This document shows, one piece after another, positions 1 to 10,600 of a stretch of DNA of 64,000 bases. Position numbers and translations under genes: made by a program. Numbering within the stretch: position 1 is the stretch's first letter; every line of letters starts with the position of its first letter. Below the pieces are notes generated by a model. That model saw nothing but the letters and a program-made list of their open reading frames with translations, did no database searches and was not told the DNA's origin. Origin of the DNA: an uncultured Saprospiraceae bacterium (GTDB lineage: Bacteria > Bacteroidota > Bacteroidia > Chitinophagales > Saprospiraceae). The DNA lies in the NCBI GenBank assembly GCA_905480605.1, contig CAJQRD010000012.1, forward strand, positions 1 to 64,000, given 5' to 3'.

Positions 1-426
1 TAATTCTACATTACCAGCGGATTTAGCTTGAATTTCTGAAGCTAATATTGTAGAAACAGCTACAGGAGTTCTTCTATCTCGAACAATATCCATAGTACCA
101 GAAATTACAACAGACTCAAGATTGATACCCCCAGCAGTCATTGCTACAGTACCAACATTAGTATCTCCTGAAACATTTACTTTCAATGTTTTGTCTTCGT
201 ACCCGACATAAGACATTACTAAAGTGTAAGAACCATCAGATAGGTTGTTAATCATAAACTTACCATCAAGATCTGTTAATGCACCATTCGTTGTACCTTT
301 AATAGAAACAGAAGCGCCTATTAATGGTTCTTCATTTGAGCCATCAACGATTACACCTGAAATTGACTGCGCAAAACTAATAACAGCCATTAATGCAAAA
401 AGCAAAACTAAATTTAGTTTTTTCAT
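1..426 (-). CDS. TonB-dependent receptor, N-terminal part (runs off left edge)
   Basis: The reverse strand is open from an ATG at 426 to the window edge (142 residues seen). Residues 1-19 are a signal peptide (MKKLNLVLLF... ending ISFAQ). A carboxypeptidase-regulatory-like beta-sandwich follows at about 21-105, with the typical runs SGVIVDGSNEEPLIGASV and GTTNGALTDLDGKF. The start of the TonB plug domain comes next (TPVAVSTILASEIQ). This is the standard N-terminus of SusC/RagA-like or related Bacteroidota outer-membrane receptors that import oligosaccharides, peptides or metal complexes with TonB-ExbBD energy. The barrel lies outside the window, so the substrate cannot be inferred. A TAnnTTTG promoter element sits about 60 bases upstream. 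Confidence 0.85.
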   Translation of the reverse strand, partial: MKKLNLVLLFALMAVISFAQSISGVIVDGSNEEPLIGASVSIKGTTNGALTDLDGKFMINNLSDGSYTLVMSYVGYEDKTLKVNVSGDTNVGTVAMTAGGINLESVVISGTMDIVRDRRTPVAVSTILASEIQAKSAGNVEL

Positions 427-486
427 AATAGGTTGGTTTAATGGTTATTGAGTATCAATAACCATAGGTTAATTAATAAGATGTCA

Positions 487-494
487 CAAAAGTA
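487..494 (-). promoter_or_regulatory. Bacteroidota -7 element for the TonB receptor
   Basis: Read on the reverse strand the sequence is TACTTTTG, a full match to the Bacteroidota -7 consensus TAnnTTTG. It lies 60 bases upstream of the receptor ATG at 426, giving a predicted leader of about 50 bases. I see no clear -33 TTG at the expected 19-20 base spacing, so the call rests on the -7 match and position alone. Confidence 0.45.
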
Positions 495-573
495 AATTTT
501 ATATACAAGAAATCCCTATATGAATGTTAAGAAATTTTTAACATTAACACTCTTAAACGTAAATATTTGGCTG

Positions 574-1497
574 TTAATTAGTTGGATAGACTTCCGCCAT
601 CATACATCTGACACTTCCTCCGCCGTATTTCTCAATAATAGGAATTGGGATAGACAGTATTTTAGTGAATCTTTGGAGATCATCAATTTGACCGATATTT
701 AATGAGTCATAGGCTGATTTTGACATAATTAAATAAGGTTCTCCCAATTTGCTCTTAACTTGAAGCATATTGCCAGCAAATTGATTCATTTGAGCCATAG
801 TAATATTGATAACATGCTTGTCTGTTTGGCTGAAAGCACGAATAAGTTCATCATGTTCATCTGGATCAGTGATAGAATCAAGACAAATTACTACAAAATC
901 TTTCCCCATTGCCATCATCACATTGGAATGGTAAATAGGTTGTTCGTTCTGATCAAATGAATGAAATATTAATTTTTGGTAATTTATTAGAACAGCATAT
1001 TTCTCCAATACTCTAATGTCGGTCCGTGGGCTTAGACAAGCATATATAATTCTATTGTCACGATCCAAAATCATACTACCAGTTCCTTCAAGATATTGCT
1101 CCTCTTTTTCAAGGTATTCAAATCCATATCTTTTGTCAAAACCATAATCATTTTGGAGCTTTTCAACAATGTCCTCACGTCTTTCCGCTCTTCTTGATAC
1201 CGCAGTCAAAGGAAAAGTAATAATTTTACCTTCTTCGTGAGTTGTGAACCAATTGTTCGGAAAAACACTATCTGGTTTAATAGGTGTTTCTGTATCTTCA
1301 ATAACAACAATATCAATATCATGGCTTCTTAAAGTATTTACCATGTAATCGAATTCAATCAAGGCATCTTTTGCAATCTTATCGCCGTTTTCAGAACCTT
1401 CTTTTGATTGAAATGCATTGCTTAAAGCTGTTTCAGTATTGAAACCAAAATTCTTTGGTCTAACCATTAATACAGTATCCGTTATTGTTTGACTCAT
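574..1497 (-). CDS. ctlX: CtlX-type citrulline/arginine hydrolase (amidinotransferase fold)
   Basis: A 307-residue protein of the guanidino-group-modifying (arginine deiminase/amidinotransferase) superfamily, subfamily CtlX (citrulline utilisation hydrolase). Visible features are the N-terminal motif VLMVRPKNFGFN (residues 9-20), FPNNWFTTH (about 79-87), a conserved His in IYHSNVMM (about residue 190) and the C-terminal nucleophile in GGGSVRCMMAEVYP (Cys298). Enzymes of this family act on arginine- or citrulline-like substrates through a Cys-thiouronium intermediate. The ornithine aminotransferase (6103-7377) and the glutamate-semialdehyde dehydrogenase (55615-57249) elsewhere in the window would carry on the degradation to glutamate. 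Length is normal. The exact substrate is not decided by sequence. Confidence 0.82.
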   Translation of the reverse strand: MSQTITDTVLMVRPKNFGFNTETALSNAFQSKEGSENGDKIAKDALIEFDYMVNTLRSHDIDIVVIEDTETPIKPDSVFPNNWFTTHEEGKIITFPLTAVSRRAERREDIVEKLQNDYGFDKRYGFEYLEKEEQYLEGTGSMILDRDNRIIYACLSPRTDIRVLEKYAVLINYQKLIFHSFDQNEQPIYHSNVMMAMGKDFVVICLDSITDPDEHDELIRAFSQTDKHVINITMAQMNQFAGNMLQVKSKLGEPYLIMSKSAYDSLNIGQIDDLQRFTKILSIPIPIIEKYGGGSVRCMMAEVYPTN

Positions 1498-1587
1498 GCT
1501 CTTTTTTTGATGGTGCTAAAATAACAATTCCATCATTAATTATGATTTAAATTCCACGAGTTTAAACAAATGTTTTAGACTAATAAA

Positions 1588-2385
1588 CTAACTATTCGTA
1601 GCCTTTTTCTTCAACTCATTGGATAGCTCTACTCCAAGATAGTTATCAATAACATTGTGCGCCAAATATATAAAAGGGGTTAAACCAATAGCGAGTATAA
1701 ACTTATAAATATAATTGACAGTAGCTATAGCAGCCACTCTTTCAAATGACCAATCAGAACCAATATAAAAAGCAATAAATAGCACTATATAACTGTCTAC
1801 TAGTTGTGAAATCAATGTCGAACCTGTAGCTCTCAACCAGACTTTACTTTCACCAGTAAATTTTCGTATTTTCTGGTAGACTAAAACATCTAACAATTGC
1901 CCAACTAAAAAAGCGATCAATGAACCAACTATAATCCATAAGCCTTGTCCTATAATCTTATTAAATGCCAGGTCCATTTTATCAATGCTGTTTATTGGGT
2001 CAACAGATAAGCCACTTTGTGAATCCCACCATGTGTTTGGAGCCAAGTTTATTGCTAAAAACATCATGATGAAGGCATAAATAATAAAGCCAACTGCGGC
2101 ATAACTTAAGACCTTCACACCTCGTTTGCCAAAATACTCATTTATTATATCAGTCATAACAAATATAATTGGCCATAACAAAACACCAGCGGTTAAATTA
2201 AAAGATAGGTTTTCTATGCCAAAGAAACTTAAATTTGCAGGCTCGAATCCTAGTGTCTGTTCTAACGAGAATATTTTGACACCTATGATTTCAGCTACAA
2301 TGGCATTGGTAAGGAAAAAACCGCCAAGGATGAAAAACAAAATTTGAGGTTTATTCTTGAACATATTTAAGTCTTGGTTTGTCAT
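1588..2385 (-). CDS. Queuosine precursor transporter (YhhQ/VUT family)
   Basis: A 265-residue integral inner-membrane protein with about six hydrophobic segments and the family signature around residues 80-95 ([17 protein letters not shown]). The family (COG1738, formerly DUF165) imports queuosine precursors such as preQ0/preQ1 for tRNA modification, in E. coli YhhQ. No queuosine synthesis genes are visible in the window. It is transcribed divergently from hscA. The 57 bases between this start and the preferred hscA start at 2443 contain a perfect 9-bp inverted repeat that could control either gene. Confidence 0.85.
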   Translation of the reverse strand: MTNQDLNMFKNKPQILFFILGGFFLTNAIVAEIIGVKIFSLEQTLGFEPANLSFFGIENLSFNLTAGVLLWPIIFVMTDIINEYFGKRGVKVLSYAAVGFIIYAFIMMFLAINLAPNTWWDSQSGLSVDPINSIDKMDLAFNKIIGQGLWIIVGSLIAFLVGQLLDVLVYQKIRKFTGESKVWLRATGSTLISQLVDSYIVLFIAFYIGSDWSFERVAAIATVNYIYKFILAIGLTPFIYLAHNVIDNYLGVELSNELKKKATNS

Positions 2386-2388
2386 TAT

Positions 2389-2410
2389 GAAGTGAATAAA
2401 AATTCACTTC
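2389..2410. promoter_or_regulatory. Perfect inverted repeat in divergent promoter region
   Basis: GAAGTGAAT, a 4-base AT loop, then ATTCACTTC form a perfect 9-bp inverted repeat. It lies between the divergent starts of the YhhQ transporter (2385) and HscA (2443). It has no T-tract, so it is more likely an operator for a dimeric regulator or an RNA hairpin near the transporter start than a terminator. No regulator gene is adjacent. Confidence 0.4.
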
Positions 2411-2442
2411 ACTCAATAATTAATAATAAACATACAAAATAC

Positions 2443-4293
2443 ATGGCTAAGATATCAATTAACATGAAGTCTGGAGAAGTTGTTGAGCCTGAATTGATAA
2501 TCGGAATAGATTTAGGAACTACCAATAGTTTGGTCGCATATGTAAGAAATGGTGAAACACATATTGTAAAAGACCCATCAGGCAAAACAAGCTTGGTGCC
2601 ATCAATCGTACATTTCAATCTGAATGGAGAAGTTATTGTTGGTGAAACTGCAAAACAAAACTTAATAACTTCGCCTGAAAGAACAATCTACAGCGTAAAA
2701 AGATTGTTGGGTAAATCATATGTTGATATTACTTCAGTAGAATCAAACTTAGCTTATGATATTATAGATCAAGAAGATCAACTTGTAAAAGTAAAAATAG
2801 ATGATAATTTCCATAGCCCCGTTGGTCTTTCAGCAGAAATTTTAAAATATCTAAAAAAGAGAATTGAGAACCATCTAGGTAGAGAAGTTTCAAAAGCAGT
2901 GATAACTGTTCCTGCTTATTTTAACGACTCTCAGAGACAAGCTACACGTGATGCAGGTAAACTAGCAGGTTTGGATGTTTTGCGTATTATCAATGAGCCC
3001 ACAGCAGCTTCATTGGCTTATGGTGTAGGTTTAGATAAGGAAAAGGTAGAGACTGTTGCTGTATATGATTTAGGTGGTGGAACGTTTGATGTGTCTATAT
3101 TACGCATTGAGGATGGTGTATTTGATGTACTATCTACAAACGGAGATACTTTTTTGGGTGGAGATGATTTTGACAAGGCAATTATGCGTCATTGGATGTC
3201 AGAGAATAATATAAGCCAAGAACACTTAAAGGAAGATAAATCTCTCAATCAAATGCTGAGAATAAAGGCTGAAGATGCTAAAAAAATCTTAAGCAATAAT
3301 GATGTGTATTCTTCTGAGGATAGTCAATTTTCATTGACAAAAGAAAAATTTATTGAGCTGGTGCAACCATTGATAAAACGAACATTGGAATGTACTGATT
3401 TTGCAGTAAAAGATGCAGAAATTAAAATAGAAGAAATTGATAAAATTATCCTGGTTGGTGGCTCAACTAGAATGCCAATTATCAAATCAACATTAGAAGA
3501 ATATTTTAAAAAGGAAGTTTATAATGAGCTTAATCCTGATGAGGTAGTAGCCATGGGTGCAGCAATACAAGCTGATATTCTAGCTGGTAATACCAAAGGT
3601 TATCTCTTAATAGATGTTACTCCGCTATCACTAGGAATAGAGACAGTTGGCGGTTTGATGGATCCTATAATTCCAAGAAATTCAAAAATCCCAATTTCTG
3701 CAGGTAGGTCATATACCACTTCAGTTGATGGTCAGACAAACTTAAAGGTCGCAGTTTATCAAGGGGAAAGAGATCTGGTTGAGCACAATCGAAAACTGGG
3801 TGAATTTATTTTAAAAGAAATTCCTCCTATGGCAGCAGGCATGCCAAAAATCGAAGTACATTTCATGTTAGATGCGGATGGTATTTTAAAAGTAAAAGCC
3901 TCAGAAAAAAGATCAGGCCATTCCACTGAGGTAAAGATAAAATCACAGTACGGAATTTCTGAAGAAGAAATGGGACGAATGTTATTAGATTCCATCCAAA
4001 ATGCAGAATATGACATGAAAATAAAGTCATTATTGGAGGCTAAAAATGAAGCGAGATCAATTGTATTGTCATCAAAGAAGTTCATAAAGCAAAATTCAGC
4101 AATCTTTAATCAAGACGAAATTCAGACTTTAGAATCACATATAGAGGATTTAGAAAACAGTTTGAATGGAGATGATAAGGATGTTGTTAATTCAGCCATG
4201 AATCAATTGAATGAATTTGCAAATCCTTTGGCTCAACGAGCTATGGATTATAATATTAGTAAAGCATTGAAAGGGAAAGGGATATTGGAGTAA
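2443..4293 (+). CDS. hscA: Fe-S cluster assembly chaperone HscA (Hsp70 family)
   Basis: From the ATG at 2443 ([12 protein letters not shown]) the protein has 616 residues, the length of E. coli HscA. An upstream in-frame ATG at 2374 would lie inside the divergent gene and add a sequence without homology, so I reject it. Hsp70 landmarks are the ATPase loop [14 protein letters not shown] (near residue 20), [26 protein letters not shown], the linker/substrate-domain start [16 protein letters not shown] and a short C-terminal lid without the acidic EEVD-like tail of DnaK. HscA drives transfer of clusters from IscU to apo-proteins, with HscB as co-chaperone. HscB and IscU are not in this window, but fdx, iscX and iscS are (16293, 16643, 25804). 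A divergent DnaK paralogue cannot be fully excluded. Confidence 0.8.
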   Translation: MAKISINMKSGEVVEPELIIGIDLGTTNSLVAYVRNGETHIVKDPSGKTSLVPSIVHFNLNGEVIVGETAKQNLITSPERTIYSVKRLLGKSYVDITSVESNLAYDIIDQEDQLVKVKIDDNFHSPVGLSAEILKYLKKRIENHLGREVSKAVITVPAYFNDSQRQATRDAGKLAGLDVLRIINEPTAASLAYGVGLDKEKVETVAVYDLGGGTFDVSILRIEDGVFDVLSTNGDTFLGGDDFDKAIMRHWMSENNISQEHLKEDKSLNQMLRIKAEDAKKILSNNDVYSSEDSQFSLTKEKFIELVQPLIKRTLECTDFAVKDAEIKIEEIDKIILVGGSTRMPIIKSTLEEYFKKEVYNELNPDEVVAMGAAIQADILAGNTKGYLLIDVTPLSLGIETVGGLMDPIIPRNSKIPISAGRSYTTSVDGQTNLKVAVYQGERDLVEHNRKLGEFILKEIPPMAAGMPKIEVHFMLDADGILKVKASEKRSGHSTEVKIKSQYGISEEEMGRMLLDSIQNAEYDMKIKSLLEAKNEARSIVLSSKKFIKQNSAIFNQDEIQTLESHIEDLENSLNGDDKDVVNSAMNQLNEFANPLAQRAMDYNISKALKGKGILE

Positions 4294-4443
4294 AGAGTTT
4301 AATTATAAACTTCTTAGAAATCAAGACCAGATATGGTGAAAGGATAACCAAATTGGGTTAAGCTACCCTATTTGCATAATCAATAAGGAGGAATTAGTTT
4401 TTCAACTTTCATATCTTAATATTATTGAACTGATTTTTATACA

Positions 4444-4710
4444 TCAAAATTCTAATTTCTTCTCAACAGGCAAATCTCTATTAATAAGCTTAATCACCAG
4501 ACTTAAAGTTTCAACTTCTTTGTTTGAAACTTCTAATGCTTTTGAGATGGCATCAAATACCATCTTATTCTCCCCTCGTACATAAGTTGACATAGCATGC
4601 GTAGTCACTTTTAGTGAACTGTCTAGCTTAATTGAGTTGATGAAATTTATAATGACAGATTCATAATCTGCCACAAGTGGATACAGACTGATTTCAGCTG
4701 TTATCGTCAT
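4444..4710 (-). CDS. Small thiamine-binding-like protein (YkoF/MTH1187 family)
   Basis: An 88-residue protein with the ferredoxin-like fold pattern of the YkoF/MTH1187 (UPF0045, thiamine-binding) family: a first strand ITAEISLYPL, a helix after DYESVIINFINSIK, then a strand with the HAMSTYVRGENKMVFDAI region. Members bind thiamine or hydroxymethylpyrimidine, but most are uncharacterised. Its start codon overlaps the stop of the hydroxylase gene by 1 base (TAATG), so the pair is probably translationally coupled. That coupling, not the family, is the only hint to its role. Confidence 0.6.
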   Translation of the reverse strand: MTITAEISLYPLVADYESVIINFINSIKLDSSLKVTTHAMSTYVRGENKMVFDAISKALEVSNKEVETLSLVIKLINRDLPVEKKLEF

Positions 4711-5345
4711 TACTTTTTATATTCTGTTCTAAAGACTTTGTCCCATATTTGAGAACTTACTCCAAATCCATTGTCCGGATCATGATAGTGATGTCTCATA
4801 TGGTGGTTTTTCATGGAATCAAACCATCTAGTCTTTATAAACTTAGCATGATGTGTGGCATAGTGAAACATATCATAAGCCAAGTAACCTAAAATAAATC
4901 CAGAAAATAATGGTGAAAAAGTTGATACAAACACCCATTTAAACAAAAAGTAAAAACCTGTTGCAAGTGGGATACTCATAGCTGGTGGCATAACCAATCT
5001 TAGAGAATCATTAGGGTATGCATGATGAACACCATGTAGCATAAAATGTATTTTTTTACCAACAGTGCTTTTAGGTACGTAGTGGAAAACGAATCTATGA
5101 AAGAGATATTCAACAATAGTCCAAATTGCCAATCCTGCAACAAAATACATAAGAGTATTTAAAATTGAAATGTTGTAAATGGCAATACTTGAATATATAA
5201 AATACACGATTACTGGTACGAAGAAAATAAGAGGCACATACCAATGTACACGAGAAAGCTTGTCAAACAGTTTAGATTTAAACAACTGAATAGACTCATC
5301 TTTAGTCGAAATGATTTCGTGACCTTCAGATAATACAGTACTCAT
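4710..5345 (-). CDS. Fatty acid hydroxylase / sterol desaturase family protein
   Basis: A 211-residue multi-pass membrane protein with the histidine-rich di-iron motifs of the fatty-acid hydroxylase superfamily: EYLFHRFVFH (about residue 80), HGVHHAYPND (about 104), YDMFHYATHH (about 157) and KNHHMRHHYHD (about 182). Size and motif spacing fit the fatty acid 2-hydroxylase (FA2H/Scs7) type without the cytochrome b5 domain. A likely product is 2-hydroxylated acyl chains for sphingolipid- or sulfonolipid-like membrane lipids, which are common in this phylum. That is inference. It is the upstream member of a two-gene unit with the 88-residue protein at 4444-4710. Confidence 0.8.
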   Translation of the reverse strand: MSTVLSEGHEIISTKDESIQLFKSKLFDKLSRVHWYVPLIFFVPVIVYFIYSSIAIYNISILNTLMYFVAGLAIWTIVEYLFHRFVFHYVPKSTVGKKIHFMLHGVHHAYPNDSLRLVMPPAMSIPLATGFYFLFKWVFVSTFSPLFSGFILGYLAYDMFHYATHHAKFIKTRWFDSMKNHHMRHHYHDPDNGFGVSSQIWDKVFRTEYKK

Positions 5346-5511
5346 AAATTACTTTTTTTTGCAAATCTAATACAATTGAGAATGATAAGCATAATAATAG
5401 AAAAGAGAAATCTAAATATTAACTGATACTATGAAGAAAACGGCTCAATAAGCTGAATGTTCTATATTTTTCAGTCAATAAAGATTAATTTTATAAATCA
5501 ATAAAGGTTTT

Positions 5512-6099
5512 ATGTATAAAGTTGGATTAACGGGTGGAATTGGGTCAGGAAAGAGCTTTGTAGCAAGAGTCTTTGAACTATTAGGAATACCAGTTTATTA
5601 TGCAGATAAACGTGCTAAATCACTGATGTTAAAAGATCGACGATTAAAAAAGAGCATCAAAGGTTTATTGGGTGATGAATCTTATCATAGTAACGGAAGA
5701 CCCAATAGGGCATTTATAGCTTCAAAGATATTTGGAGATAAAAAATTATTGATGAAAATAAATGCCTTGGTTCATCCAGCAGTAAGAGTTGATTTTGAAG
5801 CTTGGGCGTTGGAACAAGACGCACCTTATGTCTTAGAAGAATCAGCTTTGTTATTTGAAATTAAAGGTCAAGTTCATTTTGAGGATGTTATATTGGTGAT
5901 AGCAGATGAGACAATTAGGATTAATCGCGTGTTGAATAGAGACAAGACTAATAAAAAAGCGGTAATGAGTCGTATCAAGCAGCAATTAAAAGACGATAAA
6001 AAGATAGCTTTAGCTGATTTTATTATCGATAATAACGGTAATAAAAGTATTTTGCAACAAGTTTTGAAAATTCATAAAGAGATACTTAAAAAAATATAA
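5512..6099 (+). CDS. coaE: Dephospho-CoA kinase
   Basis: A 195-residue protein with the P-loop VGLTGGIGSGKS at residues 4-15 and the conserved HPAVR motif near residue 88, typical of CoaE. It phosphorylates the 3'-OH of dephospho-CoA, the last step of CoA synthesis. The preceding step, CoaD, is encoded at 57251-57733 in the same window. It is followed after 3 bases by rocD, so the two are almost certainly co-transcribed, ending at the terminator near 7424. Confidence 0.93.
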   Translation: MYKVGLTGGIGSGKSFVARVFELLGIPVYYADKRAKSLMLKDRRLKKSIKGLLGDESYHSNGRPNRAFIASKIFGDKKLLMKINALVHPAVRVDFEAWALEQDAPYVLEESALLFEIKGQVHFEDVILVIADETIRINRVLNRDKTNKKAVMSRIKQQLKDDKKIALADFIIDNNGNKSILQQVLKIHKEILKKI

Positions 6100-6102
6100 G
6101 AT

Positions 6103-7377
6103 ATGGGAACACAAACAATGATGTCATCACAAGAATTAATGGAGTTAGAAGACAAGTATGGTGCACATAATTATCATCCTCTACCAGTTGTATTGTCAAA
6201 AGGGGAAGGTGTATTTGTTTGGGATGCAGAAGGTAAAAAGTATTTTGATTTCTTAAGTGCATATTCTGCAGTAAATCAAGGCCATTGTCATCCTGCTATC
6301 ATTGGAGCGTTGAATAATCAAGCACAAACATTGACCTTAACCTCCAGAGCATTTTACAATGATAAACTTGGTCCATATGAAAAGTATATAACTGAATATT
6401 TTGGTTATGACAAAGTACTTCCTATTAACTCTGGTGTTGAAGCGGTCGAAACAGCTTTGAAATTGTGCAGAAAATGGGCTTATGAAAAGAAAGGTATTCC
6501 TCAAGATAAAGCAAAAATAATATTTGCTACTGGAAACTTTCACGGTCGTACTATTGCTGTTATTTCTGCTTCACAAGATCAAGATGCCAAAAGGAACTTC
6601 GGTCCATATTTGCCAGGAATGGATGTTATAGATTATAATGATTTATCAGCATTGGAAAAAGCATTAGAAGATCCAAATGTGGCTGGATTTATAGTTGAGC
6701 CAATTCAAGGTGAAGCTGGTGTTTTTGTGCCAGATGAAGGCTATTTAGCGAGTGCTAAGACAATTTGTGAAAAAAAGAACGTTCTTTTTATAGCTGATGA
6801 AGTTCAAACGGGTATCGCTAGGACGGGCAGATTGCTAGCCACTTGTGGTAATTGCGATTGTGGAACACATTGCGAGCAAAAACCTGAAGTAAAACCTGAT
6901 ATTCTAATTTTAGGTAAGGCCTTGTCTGGAGGAGTCTTCCCAGTTTCAGCGGTATTGGCTAATGATGACATTATGTTATGTATTAAGCCAGGAGAACATG
7001 GAAGTACCTTTGGAGGGAATCCTTTGGCTTGTGCCGTTGCTATGGCAGCATTAGAAGTTGTAAAAAATGAAAACCTTTCTGAAAATGCAATGAAACTAGG
7101 AATAGTATTCCGTGAAAGAATGCAAGCATTGGTTGATAAATCAGAATTAGCAACTCTTGTAAGAGGAAAAGGTTTATTGAATGCAGTAGTCATCAATGAT
7201 ACTGAAGACAGTAAAACGGCATGGAATCTTTGTGTAGCAATGAAAGACAATGGTTTAATTGCCAAACCTACACATGGTAATATCATAAGATTTGCACCAC
7301 CATTGGTTATAACTGAAGAACAAGTGCATCAATGTTGTGATATAATTGAGAAGACATTTATGGCTTATAAAAAATAA
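6103..7377 (+). CDS. rocD: Ornithine aminotransferase with Cys-rich insertion
   Basis: A 424-residue class III PLP aminotransferase. It starts with the ornithine-aminotransferase pattern [18 protein letters not shown], has [15 protein letters not shown], the phosphate/cofactor segments [14 protein letters not shown] and [14 protein letters not shown], and the Schiff-base lysine in [16 protein letters not shown] (Lys272). It converts ornithine plus 2-oxoglutarate to glutamate-5-semialdehyde and glutamate. Between TGRLLA and [10 protein letters not shown] there is an extra loop with four cysteines (Cys248, 251, 253, 257, plus His256) that classical OATs lack, which may bind a metal. It follows coaE by 3 bases. 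pruA at 55615 would oxidise its product. Confidence 0.92.
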   Translation: MGTQTMMSSQELMELEDKYGAHNYHPLPVVLSKGEGVFVWDAEGKKYFDFLSAYSAVNQGHCHPAIIGALNNQAQTLTLTSRAFYNDKLGPYEKYITEYFGYDKVLPINSGVEAVETALKLCRKWAYEKKGIPQDKAKIIFATGNFHGRTIAVISASQDQDAKRNFGPYLPGMDVIDYNDLSALEKALEDPNVAGFIVEPIQGEAGVFVPDEGYLASAKTICEKKNVLFIADEVQTGIARTGRLLATCGNCDCGTHCEQKPEVKPDILILGKALSGGVFPVSAVLANDDIMLCIKPGEHGSTFGGNPLACAVAMAALEVVKNENLSENAMKLGIVFRERMQALVDKSELATLVRGKGLLNAVVINDTEDSKTAWNLCVAMKDNGLIAKPTHGNIIRFAPPLVITEEQVHQCCDIIEKTFMAYKK

Positions 7378-7423
7378 AGCCTCAATACAAAAGGTATTGG
7401 CTTTTGTCAATTAAAATAGAAAG

Positions 7424-7455
7424 AAGCGCATCGTTAGTTTGATGCGCTTTTTTTA
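7424..7455 (+). terminator. Rho-independent terminator after rocD
   Basis: AAGCGCATC (7424-7432), an 8-base loop and GATGCGCTT (7441-7449) form a perfect 9-bp GC-containing stem followed by a run of T. A second, weaker hairpin (AAAGC...CAATAC / GTATTG...GCTTT) starts directly after the rocD stop at 7376-7414. Together they end the coaE-rocD unit. Confidence 0.9.
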
Positions 7456-7618
7456 TTGATTTGCGACAACTTTAGAGCCCTTGATCTAATTTAAGTTGGT
7501 TTAGCTCATTTATACTGTTAATATCGCTCATATGTAAAATTTATTTAATATCATTGCGTTATAGATTATTACGATAATCTTCAATAAAACAGCAGTTTAT
7601 ACATTATATAAATTACTT

Positions 7619-10600
7619 ATGAGTAAATTAAATGCCTTTTTTTTCCTTTTGTTCTTCTTAATTGTAAGTTTTCCTCTCGTTTCTCAGGAAAATGACCTTT
7701 TGATAGATCACAATTATCTATTTGAAAATGGTCAAGCATATTTTGATGATGAACTCTATGGACTTTCATTACATGGCTTCGAATCAGCAAAAACTACAGA
7801 TAAAGCCGTTTCATTTCAAGCGCTTTCTTCTTATGAACTTCAAGAAAACAGATCTGTTGATCTTTTGCTTGAAAGTATTTCTAGAGGTATCTCAGACAAA
7901 GCCAAAAATGAAACTTACAATATTATTGCTGACAGGTACTTCCAACAGAAGAACTACAAGTTGGCAAGTAGCTTTTATAAAAAAATCAACAGTGAATCAT
8001 TACCTATAAATGAACGAAACACGTTGTCATTTAAAAAGGGATATTGTGACTTAACGGATAAGAGCTTTCAAAGTGCACTACCTCATTTTAGATCAGTAAC
8101 AAGTGGTAGTTTGAAAAATGACGCAACTTACTATCAGGGAATATGTGAATATTATTTAGATGATAAGGAAGGTGCAATACAGTCATTTTCTAAAATAGAA
8201 GATGTTACAACGTATAAGGATTTAGTGCCTTTTTATTTGGCACAGATTTATTTTAAAGATGCAGATTACGATAAAGCTATTTCTTATGCAGAATCAAGAA
8301 AAAGCAATTCTAAAAACAAATTGCTTACAGACCGTATTTTAGGAATGTCGTTCTTGGCTAAGGAACAATACGACAAAGCCCTTCCCTATTTAAATGATTA
8401 TGCTGATAATGCAAACAAACTCACAGAAAACGAATTTTACCAAATTGGAATACTCAATTATAAGCTGGGAAAAATTGAAGATGCTCAAACTTACTTTAAG
8501 GAGTTAAGTCACCAAAATACAGAATTGGGACAATTGAGTAATTTCCTTGTAGGTTCTTCAAGTCTTAAATTGAATAAAAAGAAAGATGCACAATCTGCCT
8601 TTAAGCAAGCTTCAAAACTCAGCTTTTATAAAGATATTCAATTAGAGTCTCAGTTTTTGTATTATAAATTATCAGCCGAACAAGGCGAAGAGAGAATTGC
8701 AGTGAATGGTCTTTCAACATTAAATGAATCGAGTCCTTATTATTTTGAATCACAAAATCTATTATCACAGCTTTTACTTCGAGCAGAAGATAAGCAAACA
8801 GCGTTGAGAACTATTGAAAATTTACCGTCAAAAAATGCTGAGGTATTAAATACTTATAAGAGATTGTCATTCGACTTGGCAATGCAGAACATAGATGACA
8901 ATAATTACACTGCAGCTATTGACAATTTAAAAACATCATTGGATACACCTGGCAATAATGAACTTTCTGATAAGACACAATTTTGGTTGGGACAATCTTA
9001 TTATGAAAATGGTAATATAGACAAGAGTTTTAAATCTTTAAATATTTATCTAAGCAATCCTGACAAGGAATATCAATTCGAAAGTCAATACTTGGTGGCC
9101 TATCATGAAATTGAGCGCAAAGAATATGATGAATCGATGGCAAGTCTTGAGGCAGCAATTCAGAGTTTTGATGTAAAATCTGATGACAAGAATTTATTTG
9201 ATGATGCAATTGTGCGATTAGCTGATCTAGAACTGGTAAGGAATAATTATGATGCTGCAATTGAGTACTATGATTTGGCAATTGAAAACAAGGCAGTTGA
9301 AACAGATTATATTCTTTATCAAAAAGCTTTGATATATGGTGTCAATAACCAAATAATTGAAAAATTAACAACACTCGAAAAATTGGTAAAAGAATTTGCA
9401 TTATCTAGTTACCGTGATGATGCATTTTTTGAAATTGGTGAAACTCTAATTGCTCTTGGTAAAAACAATGAAGCTTACCAAATATACAATTCTGTTATTA
9501 TTGAATTTGGGGCAAAATCAGAGTTTACCGCATTATCATATATGAGAAAAGGATTAATCAGTTACAATCAGGGTGATTTATATGCTGCTTTAGATTCTTA
9601 TAAGCAAGGTATTAAATTGACAACTGACAAGGAAGAAAAAAGGCGAGCACTTATTGCGGTTGAAGAGATCTATCTAAACGAACTCAATGACCCTGATGCA
9701 TACTTTGCATTTACAGAAGAAGAAACTGGATATAAAGTAGATGATATAACAAGAGACTCAATAAGCTTTAATGTGGCACTAAACAGTTACAAGGATAATT
9801 TGTATGAAAAAGCTATTGCACAATTTGAATCGTATGTTTCAAAATATACCACTGGTTTTTATTTAATTGATGCTTATTATTATTTAGGTGAATCTTTTGT
9901 TGTCTTGAAGAATTACGATAAGGCTATATTGAACTACGAAAATGTTTTGAAACAAACCAATTCACAATACTATAAATCAGCATTGGCTAAATCTTCATTG
10001 ATTGCCTACAACCATAAACAAAATTTTGAGAAGTCTTATAAGTATTACAATGAGCTAATCGAGATGTCTGATGCCATTAACTTAGAATATATTGATGCAG
10101 CATTATACTCAGCTTTTAAAACAAATAATGCAAATGGTGTATTGACTTATGGTAAGTTGCTTGTTGCACAAAAGAACGCAGAACCATTAACAAAAGCTAC
10201 AGCTTATTACTATTTGGCTAAGACTTACCAAAGGCAAAGTAACCCTGAACAAGCGATGGTATCTTACAGAAAAGTAGCTGAATTATCAAACAACAACCAA
10301 GCTGCTGAGTCGTCATTCATAGTTGCTGAAATGTTATTCGACACTGGAGATATTGAAGCTTCTGAAAAACAAGCCTTTGAGACCACAAGTAAAGCTGCAA
10401 ATTATCCAATTTGGGTTGCTCGAAGTCTGGTTTTACTGGGAGATATATACACACAGAAAAAGGATTATTTGAATGCTTCTGCAGCTTATGAATCTGTAAT
10501 AGAAAATTTTAAAGATAATCCAGGTATAGTTAATTCAACAAAAATAAAGTTAGAAGCCTTAAATAAATTGATTGAATCAGAAAGTCGTATCCAACAAGAT

